Shown: positions 33,643 to 42,360 of the stretch, piece by piece
Layout of the letters: every line of letters starts with the position of its first letter
Position numbering within the stretch: the stretch's first letter is position 1
Assembly: GCF_000701505.1 (NCBI RefSeq)
Contig: NZ_JNJB01000007.1
Location: 412,805 to 476,804 of the forward strand
Length of the DNA: 64,000 bases
From: Dyadobacter crusticola DSM 16708
Lineage (GTDB): Bacteria > Bacteroidota > Bacteroidia > Cytophagales > Spirosomataceae
Reading direction: 5' to 3'
Made by a program: the position numbers and the translations under genes
Notes under the pieces: generated by a model
What the model was told of the DNA's origin: nothing
Seen by the model: only the letters and a program-made list of their open reading frames with translations
Database searches by the model: none

Positions 33643-34962
33643 TCAACCAAGCTCAGGCTCCGGTCCGTGCAGTGATTGATTGGTTGCAGTTGAATTAATC
33701 TTCACAGGCTTCCCTTCTTTTGCGGATTGATAAATGGCTTCCATTAATATATGGTCCTGCAAACCTTCTTCTCCAGGTGTAAATGGTCGCTTGTTTTTGA
33801 TAATACAATCTGAAAAATGATCCATTTCCAGTGCAAACTGGTTTTTCTCGGCCAATCCAATATTCTGCTGCAATTCCATCAGCCCGTCTGCCTTAGCCGA
33901 CATCAGATCCTGGCCTTTGTAGGCGTAAGCTTTGTTCATATCCAGCCAGCCGCGTTCGCACATCACGCGGTAGCGTCTGCTTTCGTGGACATTGTAATGC
34001 GTTGCACAACTCGCCACGACGCCGGACGGAAACCGCATTTGCCAGGAAACCATTTCCTCTACTTCTTTGAACAATGGATTCCCCGGGGTACTGTACTGGT
34101 AAGCGAAAACCTCCGTTGGCTCCTCGCCTAAAACAAACCGCGTGGTGTTCAGGCAGTACAAGCCGATATCCGGCAGTGCACCTCCACCGGCCAATGCCTT
34201 TTTATGCCGCCAGTGATCCGGATTTGCGCTGCTCTGACAATTGAATGCATCCACGAATTTGACAGGCCCGAATTCCTTCTTCTGAACCAGCTCCCGCAGC
34301 TTGCGATTGTGCGGCTGGTACTGAATGCGGTACGCGACCATTAATTTAACTCTCGCTTTATTGCAAGCATCAATCATTTCCCTGCATTCTGCCGGACTGA
34401 CCGCCATTGGTTTTTCACACAAAATGTGCTTCCCTGCCGCGGCGCCCCTCACTGTATATTCTTTATGCATACTGTTGGGCAGCACGATATAGATTACGTC
34501 CACGTCCTTATTGTCTTTCAGCTTGTCATAGGTTTGATAACTGTAACAATTTGATTCAGCAATCCCGTACTGCGCCGCAACTTTCTTCATTTTATCCGGC
34601 GTGCCGCTTACCAATGCAACCAGCTTCGACTTCTTGCACGAGCCCAATGCAGGTAAAATTTCCTCCAATGATAAATGCCCCAGTCCCACTACCGCGTAGC
34701 CAATGCGGCGGTCTGGCGGCAGTGGCGTAGGTACCGGCCCGCTTTGCTGGTCGTATTCCGACTTCCACTTTTCAAGAACAATGGGATCTTCGACGTCTTT
34801 GGGAATATTGACGGTAGTCTGCGCCTGGGCCTGATCGGCTTTAATGGAAGCGGCGATGGTCCCGATAGCTCCTGCCGCGAGGTATTTACCAGTCGCGGAC
34901 AGGAATTTCTTTCGGGAAAAATGATCGGTATTCTTGTTTGTGTACGGTGTAGCTGAATGCAT
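33643..34962 (-). CDS. Gfo/Idh/MocA-family NAD(P)-dependent oxidoreductase with export leader
   Basis: The start is ATG 34962 (MHSATPYTNKNTDHFSRKKFL); the purine-rich GAAAGAG directly upstream supports it over 35004. The product is 439 residues. A Tat-like leader (SRKKFLSATGKYLAAGAIGTIAA, with R-K instead of R-R) ends in AQAQ. The Rossmann domain begins IGYAVVGLGHLSLEEILPAL, and the catalytic-Lys motif is HILCEKPMAVSPAEC. Family role: sugar or inositol oxidation/reduction; related exported enzymes (glucose-fructose oxidoreductase type) carry tightly bound NADP. The substrate is unknown. It lies 59 bp downstream of an MBL-fold gene on the same strand. Confidence 0.88.
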   Translation of the reverse strand: MHSATPYTNKNTDHFSRKKFLSATGKYLAAGAIGTIAASIKADQAQAQTTVNIPKDVEDPIVLEKWKSEYDQQSGPVPTPLPPDRRIGYAVVGLGHLSLEEILPALGSCKKSKLVALVSGTPDKMKKVAAQYGIAESNCYSYQTYDKLKDNKDVDVIYIVLPNSMHKEYTVRGAAAGKHILCEKPMAVSPAECREMIDACNKARVKLMVAYRIQYQPHNRKLRELVQKKEFGPVKFVDAFNCQSSANPDHWRHKKALAGGGALPDIGLYCLNTTRFVLGEEPTEVFAYQYSTPGNPLFKEVEEMVSWQMRFPSGVVASCATHYNVHESRRYRVMCERGWLDMNKAYAYKGQDLMSAKADGLMELQQNIGLAEKNQFALEMDHFSDCIIKNKRPFTPGEEGLQDHILMEAIYQSAKEGKPVKINSTATNQSLHGPEPELG

Positions 34963-35021
34963 CTCTTTCGTTTGTTGATGATAATATTGAAAGAGACTTG
35001 GCAATTACTGTGCCTCAGCAA

Positions 35022-35777
35022 TCACTTGATGGTATACCAGTCGCGCAAACGCACGTCGATGGACTTGTTGCCTTCATTTACCAGTTTCTTGAAAGCTTCC
35101 GTATCGCTTAGTCCATTCTGGCCGCGGTAGTGATATGGATAAACGATTTTGGGCTTGAAGTCGAGCACCGCAGAGGCCGCCTCCTTGATGTCCATCGTAT
35201 AAGGCAAATTCATGCAGACGAAAGCTACGTCGATGTTTTTCAACGCGCGCATTTCAGGAATGCCCGAAGTATCCCCGCTGATGTAAATGGTTTTGTCACC
35301 AAACTTCAACACATACCCATTGCCCCGCCCTTTGGTGTGCCGCGAGTCAGCCGATTCAGGCAGGTTATACATGGGAATAGCCGTAATGGAGATATCCAGT
35401 TTGTTGATCGTCTGGCCGTTGGCTACGCTCACAGCCTTCGCCTTCATTGTTTCCGACATTTTTTCAATCACTGCGGGAGGCGCGATGATGATTGCTTTAT
35501 TCAGGTCAATCGCGTCTAAAGTAGCCGGATCAAAATGGTCGCCGTGAATATCTGATATCAATACCAAATCGGGCGCGGCGATTCCCTGGAAAGTTTTGGC
35601 ACCACCGTATGGGTCTGCATAAATGGTCTTTCCATTCCACGTCAGTGCCATTGTTGCGTGGTTCAAAGGCTGCACTTTCAACGGACCTTTGGAGGTTTTC
35701 AGATCATCAGCCGCAGGAAGCTGCGACCATGCAGCTGTGCCGATCAGGAGCAGTAAAAAGCTTAAAACTGTTTTCAT
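35022..35777 (-). CDS. exported metallo-beta-lactamase-fold hydrolase (UlaG-like)
   Basis: The 251-residue product has a Sec signal (MKTVLSFLLLLIGTAAWSQ). A short MBL fold follows: metal motif DIHGDHFD (H-x-x-D-H arrangement of the HxHxDH signature), TIYISGDTSGIPEMRAL, and the C-terminal His segment YPYHYRGQ. This resembles UlaG/L-ascorbate-lactonase-like and related hydrolases, which open lactones or phosphoesters. It is transcribed ahead of the Gfo/Idh/MocA gene, suggesting a lactone-to-acid step next to a sugar oxidase (inference). Confidence 0.85.
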   Translation of the reverse strand: MKTVLSFLLLLIGTAAWSQLPAADDLKTSKGPLKVQPLNHATMALTWNGKTIYADPYGGAKTFQGIAAPDLVLISDIHGDHFDPATLDAIDLNKAIIIAPPAVIEKMSETMKAKAVSVANGQTINKLDISITAIPMYNLPESADSRHTKGRGNGYVLKFGDKTIYISGDTSGIPEMRALKNIDVAFVCMNLPYTMDIKEAASAVLDFKPKIVYPYHYRGQNGLSDTEAFKKLVNEGNKSIDVRLRDWYTIK

Positions 35778-35897
35778 TTCAGTAGTATTTGAGTTACCGC
35801 GGAAAGTACTGGTTTAAGCTTGTATTTACAATTTTCCATTGAGCAACCGGCTGATAAATGGGAGGCAGGTATTCTGCAGAAGTTTATAGATTTAGAC

Positions 35898-35942
35898 TTG
35901 GAAATTCACGAAAATCCATACTTTTGTTCACTATTAGTAAAC
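35898..35942 (+). promoter_or_regulatory. higBA promoter overlapping a palindromic operator
   Basis: A TTG (-33-like, 35898-35900) and an exact -7 box TACTTTTG (35919-35926) are 18 bp apart. The imperfect palindrome GTTCACTATTAGTAAAC (35926-35942, one mismatched pair per arm) starts inside the -7 box and ends 4 bp before ATG 35947. The position fits autorepression by the HigA/HigBA complex. Confidence 0.6.
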
Positions 35943-35946
35943 TTAC

Positions 35947-36255
35947 ATGTTTAACATCATTGCCCGACACACACTATTGACCTATTGTGAACTACATCCT
36001 AACGCCACAAATGCATTAAGAGAATGGTACAGCCAAAAGATAAAGAGCGATTTTACAAACTTCCATCAGGTGAAGGCTCTATTTGGAAATGCTAGTCTTG
36101 TAGGTGACAATCGGGTCGTATTTAATATTATGGGAAATCATTACCGGCTTGTAGTCAGAATTGTTTTTGAATACAAAACCATCCAGATTAAATGGTTCGG
36201 GACACATGCCGAGTACGACAAAATTGATGTAAAAACGATTAACTACAAACCTTAA
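35947..36255 (+). CDS. higB: HigB-family toxin (RelE-fold mRNA interferase)
   Basis: The 102-residue product has the HigB_toxin signature: N-terminal MFNIIARHTLLTYCELHPNA, LREWYSQKIKSDFTNF, then HYRLVVRIVFEYKTIQIKWFGTHAEYDKID at the C-terminus. His and Tyr/Lys residues in the last block are those associated with ribosome-dependent mRNA cleavage in the family. The toxin gene comes first, as usual for higBA, and the antitoxin begins 8 bp after its stop. A promoter/operator lies directly upstream. It acts in the cytosol. Confidence 0.93.
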   Translation: MFNIIARHTLLTYCELHPNATNALREWYSQKIKSDFTNFHQVKALFGNASLVGDNRVVFNIMGNHYRLVVRIVFEYKTIQIKWFGTHAEYDKIDVKTINYKP

Positions 36256-36263
36256 AGTGAACT

Positions 36264-36620
36264 ATGGAATTGAGACCAATCGAAACCAAGGAACAACATG
36301 AACAAATGTTGGAATGGGTTGACCGCCAGTTTGATATTGCCCCAGACCCGAACAGTCCTGAAGGAATTAAGTTGCAAATCGCATTAATTCTTATCAAAGC
36401 GTTTGAGGATGTACACTACCCTATATCTGCTCCTGATCCGATTGAGGTTGTGAAGCAAAAAATGGACGAGAAAGGTTTGAAGAGTAAGGATCTCGTAATT
36501 TGGATCGGGAGCAAAAGTTATGTTTCAGCTCTTTTAAACCGAAAAAAACCTCTTACCCTCAAAATTGCCCGCATTCTCCACGAGAAGCTCGGGATTCCAG
36601 CGAAGGTATTTTTAGGTTAG
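36264..36620 (+). CDS. higA: HigA-family XRE antitoxin
   Basis: The 118-residue product has an N-terminal acidic helical segment (ETKEQHEQMLEWVDRQFDIA) and a C-terminal Xre helix-turn-helix (VVKQKMDEKGLKSKDLVIWIGSKSYVSALLNRKKPLTLKIARILHEKLGIPAKVFLG). This order, with HTH at the end, is usual for Bacteroidota HigA. It neutralises HigB and, by family knowledge, represses the operon. Its last codons overlap the convergent alpha/beta hydrolase gene by 4 bp. Confidence 0.93.
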   Translation: MELRPIETKEQHEQMLEWVDRQFDIAPDPNSPEGIKLQIALILIKAFEDVHYPISAPDPIEVVKQKMDEKGLKSKDLVIWIGSKSYVSALLNRKKPLTLKIARILHEKLGIPAKVFLG

Positions 36621-37402
36621 CCGTTTTGCCTTTCTAAAAACTCGTTTACCACATAAGCTGTGAATTCCGGCAATCTGCTGCCTTGCTGGAACGTGCAGAT
36701 CTCGCCAATACATTCGCCATGCACGCCTGGCATAACGAGCAGCTCCGCATTTGGAATAAGTTCCGAGATTTCCGTAGTATGCGCAACGGTCACTACGTCC
36801 CGGTTGCCGGTCATGATCAAAGCAGGAACGTCAATGGCGCGCAGACTTTCATCCGGCCAATCCTTGAATGCACGCATTCTGTCACGGTCTTTATCGTGCA
36901 TGACCTGCAAACCTTCCTTGTTTTCTGCTACCGCCAGGTAAGCTTCCTGCAAAGGCGCCGGCATATTGTCGAGTGACGCAGTTTCCATGAATTCGAAAAA
37001 CCCTGGCATCAATCCGGCACGTTTTGTACACGCAGCTACTGCGATCAGCTTGCGTACCAATCCGGGATGCCGGATCGCAACTTGAAGTACCGAGCTGCCG
37101 CCATTGCTGAATCCCATAAAATCAGCCTGACCGAAACCCAGGTTGCTCAGAAGCGCTGCTACATCATCTGCATCCTGAGCAAAAGTGACACCCGCTTCCC
37201 TATCGCCCGTGCGGCCGTGGGCTTGCAAATCGACACCAATTAACATTCTGTTAGCTGCAAGAAAAGGTATGATGTTGGAAAATGTGGTTTCGATCGTCGA
37301 CCCGCCGCCATGCACCAATACAAGTGGAATAGCTCCCGATCCGTAAATCTGATAATACATTTTCAATCCATTAACAATCGAGTAACCACTTTCAAATTGC
37401 AT
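36617..37402 (-). CDS. alpha/beta-fold hydrolase
   Basis: The 261-residue product has the alpha/beta-hydrolase order: oxyanion region VLVHGGGSTIE, nucleophile elbow GFSNGGS (Ser), a Asp-bearing strand region MTGNRDVVTVAHT, and the C-terminal His in PGVHGECIG. No signal peptide is seen. The DLQAHGRTGDREAGVTF segment is typical of esterase/haloperoxidase-like enzymes. Substrate unknown. It lies 25 bp upstream of no same-strand partner: the DUF1501 gene begins at 38903 and reads toward it, so cotranscription with that operon is possible (25-bp gap). Confidence 0.88.
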   Translation of the reverse strand: MQFESGYSIVNGLKMYYQIYGSGAIPLVLVHGGGSTIETTFSNIIPFLAANRMLIGVDLQAHGRTGDREAGVTFAQDADDVAALLSNLGFGQADFMGFSNGGSSVLQVAIRHPGLVRKLIAVAACTKRAGLMPGFFEFMETASLDNMPAPLQEAYLAVAENKEGLQVMHDKDRDRMRAFKDWPDESLRAIDVPALIMTGNRDVVTVAHTTEISELIPNAELLVMPGVHGECIGEICTFQQGSRLPEFTAYVVNEFLERQNG

Positions 37403-37427
37403 TGTCCATCTTGATTTACATCTCTTA

Positions 37428-38903
37428 CTAAACCAGCAGCGGCTTCACCACTTTTCCATGAACATCCGTAAGCCGGTACCTGCGCCCCTGGTGCTTAAAT
37501 ATCAATTGTTCGTGGTCAATACCCATTAAATGCATGACCGTCGCCTGAAAGTCATGAACGTGCACGGGATCTTTGATCACATTATAACCGAAATCATCTG
37601 TTTGTCCATACACAAATCCCTTTTTGACACCTGCGCCCGCCATCCAGATTGTGAAGCTGCGCGGGTGGTGGTCGCGACCGTAGTTATCTCTTGTTAATTT
37701 CCCTTGTGAATAAGCGCCCCGGCCGAATTCACCGCCCCAAACCACCAGCGTTTCGTCAAGCAAACCTCGCTGTTTTAAATCGGTGATCAAAGCTGCGGAG
37801 GCTTGGTCTACGCTTTTGGCCATGATTTTAATATCATTTGGAAGGTTCCCGTGCTGGTCCCAGCCCTGGTGATACAGCTGGACAAACTTCACATCTTTTT
37901 CGATGAGCTTGCGCGCGAGCAGGCAGTTAGCCGCGAATGTGCCCGGCTTGCGGGACTCTTCTCCGTACAGGTCAAAAATGTAGTCGGGTTCTTTGGAAAT
38001 ATCCATTGTTTCCGGCACGGCAGTCTGCATGCGATACGCCATTTCATACTGCGCCATCCGGTAGTTAATTTCGGGATCGAGTATTTTCTCAAATTGTCCT
38101 TGTTGCAGCTTGGCCAGCGAATTCAGCATTCTTCTGCGACTGCTTTTGTCAATTCCTTCTGGATTATTGAGGTAAAAAACGGGATCCGGACCGGAGCGGA
38201 AAACGACACCCTGGTGAATGGAAGGCAAGAATCCATTGCTCCACAACTTGGCATAAAGCGGCTGGTCCCCCGCCCTGCCTTTTGAAAGCAGCACCACAAA
38301 CGAAGGCATATTCTTGTTATCAGACCCCAATCCATAGCTTACCCACGAACCCCAAGAAGGCCGCCCGCCCTGCTGACTGCCCGTTTGAAAAAAAGTAACC
38401 GCAGGATCGTGATTGATCGCCTCGGTAAACATCGATCGGATGAAAGTGACATCGTTGACAATGCTGGAAGTGTACGGCATCAACTCACTGATCATCATAT
38501 CATTGTCGCCGTGCCGCTGGAATTTGTATTTGGAAGCCGCCAGCGGAAAACTGCTTTGTCCCGCTGTCATTCCGGTAAGCCGCTGACCTTTTCGCACAGA
38601 TTCAGGCAGGTCCTGGCCCCACATTTCTTCCAGCTTGGGCTTATAGTCGAACAATTCAAGCTGCGAAGGCGCGCCGCTTTGGAAAAGGTAGATCACACGC
38701 TTCGCTTTCGGTGCAAAATGCGGGTGCCCGAGCGGTAAGCCTGCTGCTTCTGCGGCCTGCGCGGGCTTTTTAGCCAGCAGACTGTCAGCATTCAAAAGAG
38801 AAGCCATCGCCGCGGCACCTAGTCCCATACTGGTTTTAGAAAGAAAATTCCTCCTGCTCAGCTGTTCATGGACGTGGTTTTCGAATTCGTTATATAAGCT
38901 CAT
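37428..38903 (-). CDS. DUF1501 domain protein, Tat-exported
   Basis: The 491-residue product has a twin-Arg leader (QLSRRNFLSKTSMGLGAAAM) and the sulfatase/alkaline-phosphatase-like DUF1501 fold (AKRVIYLFQSGAPSQLELFDYKPKLEEM, GQSSFPLAASKYKFQRHG, VVWGGEFGRGAYSQ, DHHPRSFTIWMAGAGVKKGFVYGQTDDFG). DUF1501 and DUF1553/1549 genes occur as pairs in Planctomycetes and Bacteroidota. Their combined role is thought to be polysaccharide-related and periplasmic but is not defined. The start lies 10 bp after the stop of the DUF1553 gene, so they form an operon. Confidence 0.93.
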   Translation of the reverse strand: MSLYNEFENHVHEQLSRRNFLSKTSMGLGAAAMASLLNADSLLAKKPAQAAEAAGLPLGHPHFAPKAKRVIYLFQSGAPSQLELFDYKPKLEEMWGQDLPESVRKGQRLTGMTAGQSSFPLAASKYKFQRHGDNDMMISELMPYTSSIVNDVTFIRSMFTEAINHDPAVTFFQTGSQQGGRPSWGSWVSYGLGSDNKNMPSFVVLLSKGRAGDQPLYAKLWSNGFLPSIHQGVVFRSGPDPVFYLNNPEGIDKSSRRRMLNSLAKLQQGQFEKILDPEINYRMAQYEMAYRMQTAVPETMDISKEPDYIFDLYGEESRKPGTFAANCLLARKLIEKDVKFVQLYHQGWDQHGNLPNDIKIMAKSVDQASAALITDLKQRGLLDETLVVWGGEFGRGAYSQGKLTRDNYGRDHHPRSFTIWMAGAGVKKGFVYGQTDDFGYNVIKDPVHVHDFQATVMHLMGIDHEQLIFKHQGRRYRLTDVHGKVVKPLLV

Positions 38904-38913
38904 GCTGTGATTT

Positions 38914-41900
38914 TTACCTTTTGATTAAAAATTCATCAAAATTCATGACGGTACTCGCTACAATAGTGCCTGCTGCTACCTGCACAGGATTCAGCGACTT
39001 GTCTACCGGGTACTCTCCTGCTGCCAGCACGGATTTCACGCGTTTCGGATTTTTGCTGAAATCGGTATATTCTTCCTGGTACAACTCCTTCAAAATCGCC
39101 CGCTCTTTGGCATCAGGCTGCCTGCTGGTCAATGCGGTGAATGCGTAGGTGATCTGTTCGTCAAGCGTTTTGCCTTTTTTAAGCATTTGCTGCGCCAGCA
39201 CACGCGAAGCTTCTACAAATTGCGGATCGTTCATCACCACCAGCGCTTGCAGTGGCGTACTCGTTTTTTGTCTTTTTGTCACACAAAAATGACGCTCGGC
39301 CGCATCGAAGTTGAGCATCATCGGCGGCGGAGAGCTTCTTTTCCAGATCGTGTAAAGACTCCTCCGATACAGGCTGTCGCCATGCTGCTGCTTGTAGGTA
39401 ACCTCATTCCGGGTCGCCAGTGCTTCCCACAAACCGTCAGGCTGATATGGATAAGCACTCTTCCCCCCAACGCGCCGGGTAAGCAACCCGCTCGAAGCAA
39501 GTGCATTGTCCCTGATCTGCTCCGCACTCATGCGGTAGCTGGGGCCGTGTGCATAAAGCCTATTGTCCGGATCAACCTCGGCCGACTTCGGATTCACCCG
39601 CGAAGATTGCCGATAGGTAGCCGACATCACGATCAGTTTCTGCATTGCTTTCACGTTCCAGCGCGACTCCCGGAATGTACTTGCCAGATAGTCAAGCAAT
39701 TCGGGATGTGTCGGCAGCTCTCCCTGGTTCCCGAAATCATCACTCGATACCACCAAACCTTTTCCAAAGTAGTTCATCCAGAAACGGTTCACAGTAACCC
39801 TCGTGAAAAGCGGATGGTCTTCGTGGGTCAGCCATTTGGCGAGCCCTAGTCTGTTTTTAGGGAAATTCTTGGGGATTTTGAAAAAGCTGTCGGGCGTATC
39901 GGTGGTAACAGGTTTACCTGGCGCGTCGTAAGCGCCGCGGTTGAGTATAAAGGTTTTACGGGAAAATTTGCGCTCCTTCATCACCATTACATCAACTTCT
40001 TTGTCCAGAATCTCGGTTTCTTCGCCTATCAGCTTTCGGCTGTCGGCCATCAGCTTTCTGTATTCGGGATCAAAATTGGTGAGGTAATATTCCTTCAATG
40101 CAGCCCGCTGATCAGGTTTTAGCTGCGCCTCCGGCGTTTTTAATGCATTTACTACTTCATTCTTAAAACTGTACATACCGAGCATTTCCAGCGGGGTCAA
40201 TGTTTTTGTGTAGATTTTGAATTCGTCTACCTCGAAATTCTTCGTCCGCTGGTCAGACAGGCGACCGATATTCAGTCTGTCAACATACCAGTTCGTCTTG
40301 TTTTTTCCGTAGAGGATACTTTCGGTCAGCTGGTCATTATGTACCGTCACCTTCGCCGGGCGGCCATTTACATACAATTTCAAGCCGGCTGCTTTACTCA
40401 GTCCGTCATACGAAAAGCCGATCTGCGTCCATTTGTTCAGCGGAAACTTGTCAACTGTTTGTATTTCAATTGCATTTTCAGGCCAAACGTGGCTCATCGT
40501 CAGCTTGATGCGCCCGTCTTTTTCACGAAACACATTCCAGCCGCGGTACCCGTTCATTACTCCATTGGATTTGTGAAATAAAGAACCAGTCACGGAAGAA
40601 TCGTGCAGATTAAGCCAGATACTCACGCTAAATGCCTGGTTACGTTCAAAAAATGCGAAGTTATCGCCGAACGAAACCGCATTTTCACCAAAGATATACC
40701 GCGCTTTCCCTAACCGGCCATTTCTGGACGCTACATTCGACAGGCTATCATCGCCCTCAGCCGTCGCCTTTTGTTTCGGATCCGCCAGGTTTTGGAATTC
40801 CTTTCCTTTTGGTTCGTCAAATGTAAAATAACCTACGAGGTCCGCCTTTTCGCCAGTGACTGCTTTTTCAGGGTCAATGCGCGCATTTTTAAGCCAGTTG
40901 TTAAAATTTTGCTCCGCCGCCTTGGCGTACGCATTCAGCTGCGACTTTTCTTTTGTCAGATTCTGATGAATATATTTCAGCTTAGCTTCGGCCTCAGGCG
41001 TGGGCAGTGTAATTGCCGGGCTGGCTTCTCCATTGTAAGGGATCTGCCCGTTTTCATTGTTATTATTGAAAAACGCGTAAAGTGAGTAATAGTCTTTGTG
41101 GCTGATCGGATCATATTTATGATCATGGCAGCGGGCGCATTCGACGGTAATGCCCAGGAATGTTTTGCCAAAAGTATCAGTCCGGTCCGCCACGTAAGCC
41201 ACGCGATATTCTTCGGGTACAATCCCGCCTTCCTGACTCTGCTGGTGCATGCGGTTGAAGCCGGTTGCTACGAGCTTATCACGCGTGGGATTAGGCAGCA
41301 TATCCCCAGCCAGCTGCCAGGTTACAAACTGATCGTAAGGTTGATTTTGGTTAAAAGACTTAATTACCCAATCTCGGAAAGGCCAGGCTGTTCGCAAGCC
41401 GTCATCCTGATACCCGTGCGTATCTGCATACCGCGAAGCATCCAGCCAGGGTACCGCCATGTGCTCACCATAATGCGGCGAAGCCAGCAGCCTGTCGACC
41501 ACCTTCTCATACGCACTGGTCGATTTGTCATTCATAAACGCGGCTACTTCCTCGGGAGTCGGCGGCAGGCCGGTTAAGTCCAGGTATACCCTCCGCAGCA
41601 GCGTTGTTTTGTCTGCTTCTCTCGCCGGGATCATTCCTTTATCTTCCAGCTTTTTAAGGATGAAAAAGTCGATCGGGTTTTTGGCCCACTTTTCATTTTT
41701 AACCTTCGGTACTTTTGGTTTTTCTACTTTGGTAAATGCCCAGTGCGGCTTGTATTCAGCGCCTTCTTCCACCCATTTGATCAAAATCGCTTTTTCTCGG
41801 GCAGTTAAGGTAAGGTGTGATTCGGGAGTCGGCATCACAATGTCCGGGTCTGCCGACAGGATGCGGTGGACCAGCTCGCTGCTGCCTGGCTTACCTGGCT

Positions 41901-42177
41901 TGATCGCCTTCAATCCACTTTCAGCCTCCTTCTTGTAAGCAACTTCCGCCACATCAAGACGCAGGTTAGCCTTCTGGTGATTCGCGTCAGGCCCGTGGCA
42001 GGCAAAGCAGCGATCTGACAAAATCGGCTTAACGTCGTAAGTATAATCAACCGGCTGCACAAGCGTGGACATTTCCTGCGCCACGTCGTCCGGCAAATCA
42101 ATCTGCTTGTCGCAAGAGGCAAAAAGCAGTCCCGCAATGGGAAGTATCCACGTGTATTTCAAAAGGGTTTTAGGCAT
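38914..42177 (-). CDS. DUF1549/DUF1553 planctomycete-type cytochrome lipoprotein with LamG insert
   Basis: I use ATG 42177; a TTG one codon upstream is less likely. The 1087-residue product opens with a lipoprotein signal (WILPIAGLLFASC). Order: a PSCyt1 haem domain (RCFACHGPDANHQKANLRLD, about 55-130), DUF1549 (about 165-370: WAKNPIDFFILKKLEDKGM, CARCHDHKYDPI with a second CxxCH), a LamG/concanavalin-like insert (about 445-645: FSVSIWLNLHDSSVTGSLFHKSNG), then DUF1553 (about 770-1060: VNRFWMNYFGKGLVVSSDDFGNQGE). Two CxxCH motifs imply covalent haem. A lipoprotein anchoring a glycan-binding LamG suggests surface sugar redox work. Partner of the DUF1501 gene. Confidence 0.92.
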   Translation of the reverse strand: MPKTLLKYTWILPIAGLLFASCDKQIDLPDDVAQEMSTLVQPVDYTYDVKPILSDRCFACHGPDANHQKANLRLDVAEVAYKKEAESGLKAIKPGKPGSSELVHRILSADPDIVMPTPESHLTLTAREKAILIKWVEEGAEYKPHWAFTKVEKPKVPKVKNEKWAKNPIDFFILKKLEDKGMIPAREADKTTLLRRVYLDLTGLPPTPEEVAAFMNDKSTSAYEKVVDRLLASPHYGEHMAVPWLDASRYADTHGYQDDGLRTAWPFRDWVIKSFNQNQPYDQFVTWQLAGDMLPNPTRDKLVATGFNRMHQQSQEGGIVPEEYRVAYVADRTDTFGKTFLGITVECARCHDHKYDPISHKDYYSLYAFFNNNNENGQIPYNGEASPAITLPTPEAEAKLKYIHQNLTKEKSQLNAYAKAAEQNFNNWLKNARIDPEKAVTGEKADLVGYFTFDEPKGKEFQNLADPKQKATAEGDDSLSNVASRNGRLGKARYIFGENAVSFGDNFAFFERNQAFSVSIWLNLHDSSVTGSLFHKSNGVMNGYRGWNVFREKDGRIKLTMSHVWPENAIEIQTVDKFPLNKWTQIGFSYDGLSKAAGLKLYVNGRPAKVTVHNDQLTESILYGKNKTNWYVDRLNIGRLSDQRTKNFEVDEFKIYTKTLTPLEMLGMYSFKNEVVNALKTPEAQLKPDQRAALKEYYLTNFDPEYRKLMADSRKLIGEETEILDKEVDVMVMKERKFSRKTFILNRGAYDAPGKPVTTDTPDSFFKIPKNFPKNRLGLAKWLTHEDHPLFTRVTVNRFWMNYFGKGLVVSSDDFGNQGELPTHPELLDYLASTFRESRWNVKAMQKLIVMSATYRQSSRVNPKSAEVDPDNRLYAHGPSYRMSAEQIRDNALASSGLLTRRVGGKSAYPYQPDGLWEALATRNEVTYKQQHGDSLYRRSLYTIWKRSSPPPMMLNFDAAERHFCVTKRQKTSTPLQALVVMNDPQFVEASRVLAQQMLKKGKTLDEQITYAFTALTSRQPDAKERAILKELYQEEYTDFSKNPKRVKSVLAAGEYPVDKSLNPVQVAAGTIVASTVMNFDEFLIKR

Positions 42178-42228
42178 CAATCGTATTCGTTACCCGGAAT
42201 AAACAAGTATACTGCTTCCCGGTTTTTA

Positions 42229-42253
42229 CAAACTTATTATAACAATTGTTATA
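42229..42253 (-). promoter_or_regulatory. promoter of the DUF1553-DUF1501 operon with a perfect 16-bp palindrome
   Basis: On the minus strand, TAAGTTTG (plus 42229-42236, CAAACTTA) is an exact -7 box 52 bp before ATG 42177. Directly upstream is the perfect palindrome TATAACAATTGTTATA (42238-42253), which covers the area between -7 and -33. This position suits a repressor or activator dimer. Confidence 0.6.
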
Positions 42254-42360
42254 CTAATTTAAGCAAAAATGCCGGCATGCCAAGTAAAAAGGCTTTTGGG
42301 AAATGCATTTAGCTAATTAACAGCCAGTGTTTTGCAGCTTTTTGACTGTCCCCGGAAGTT

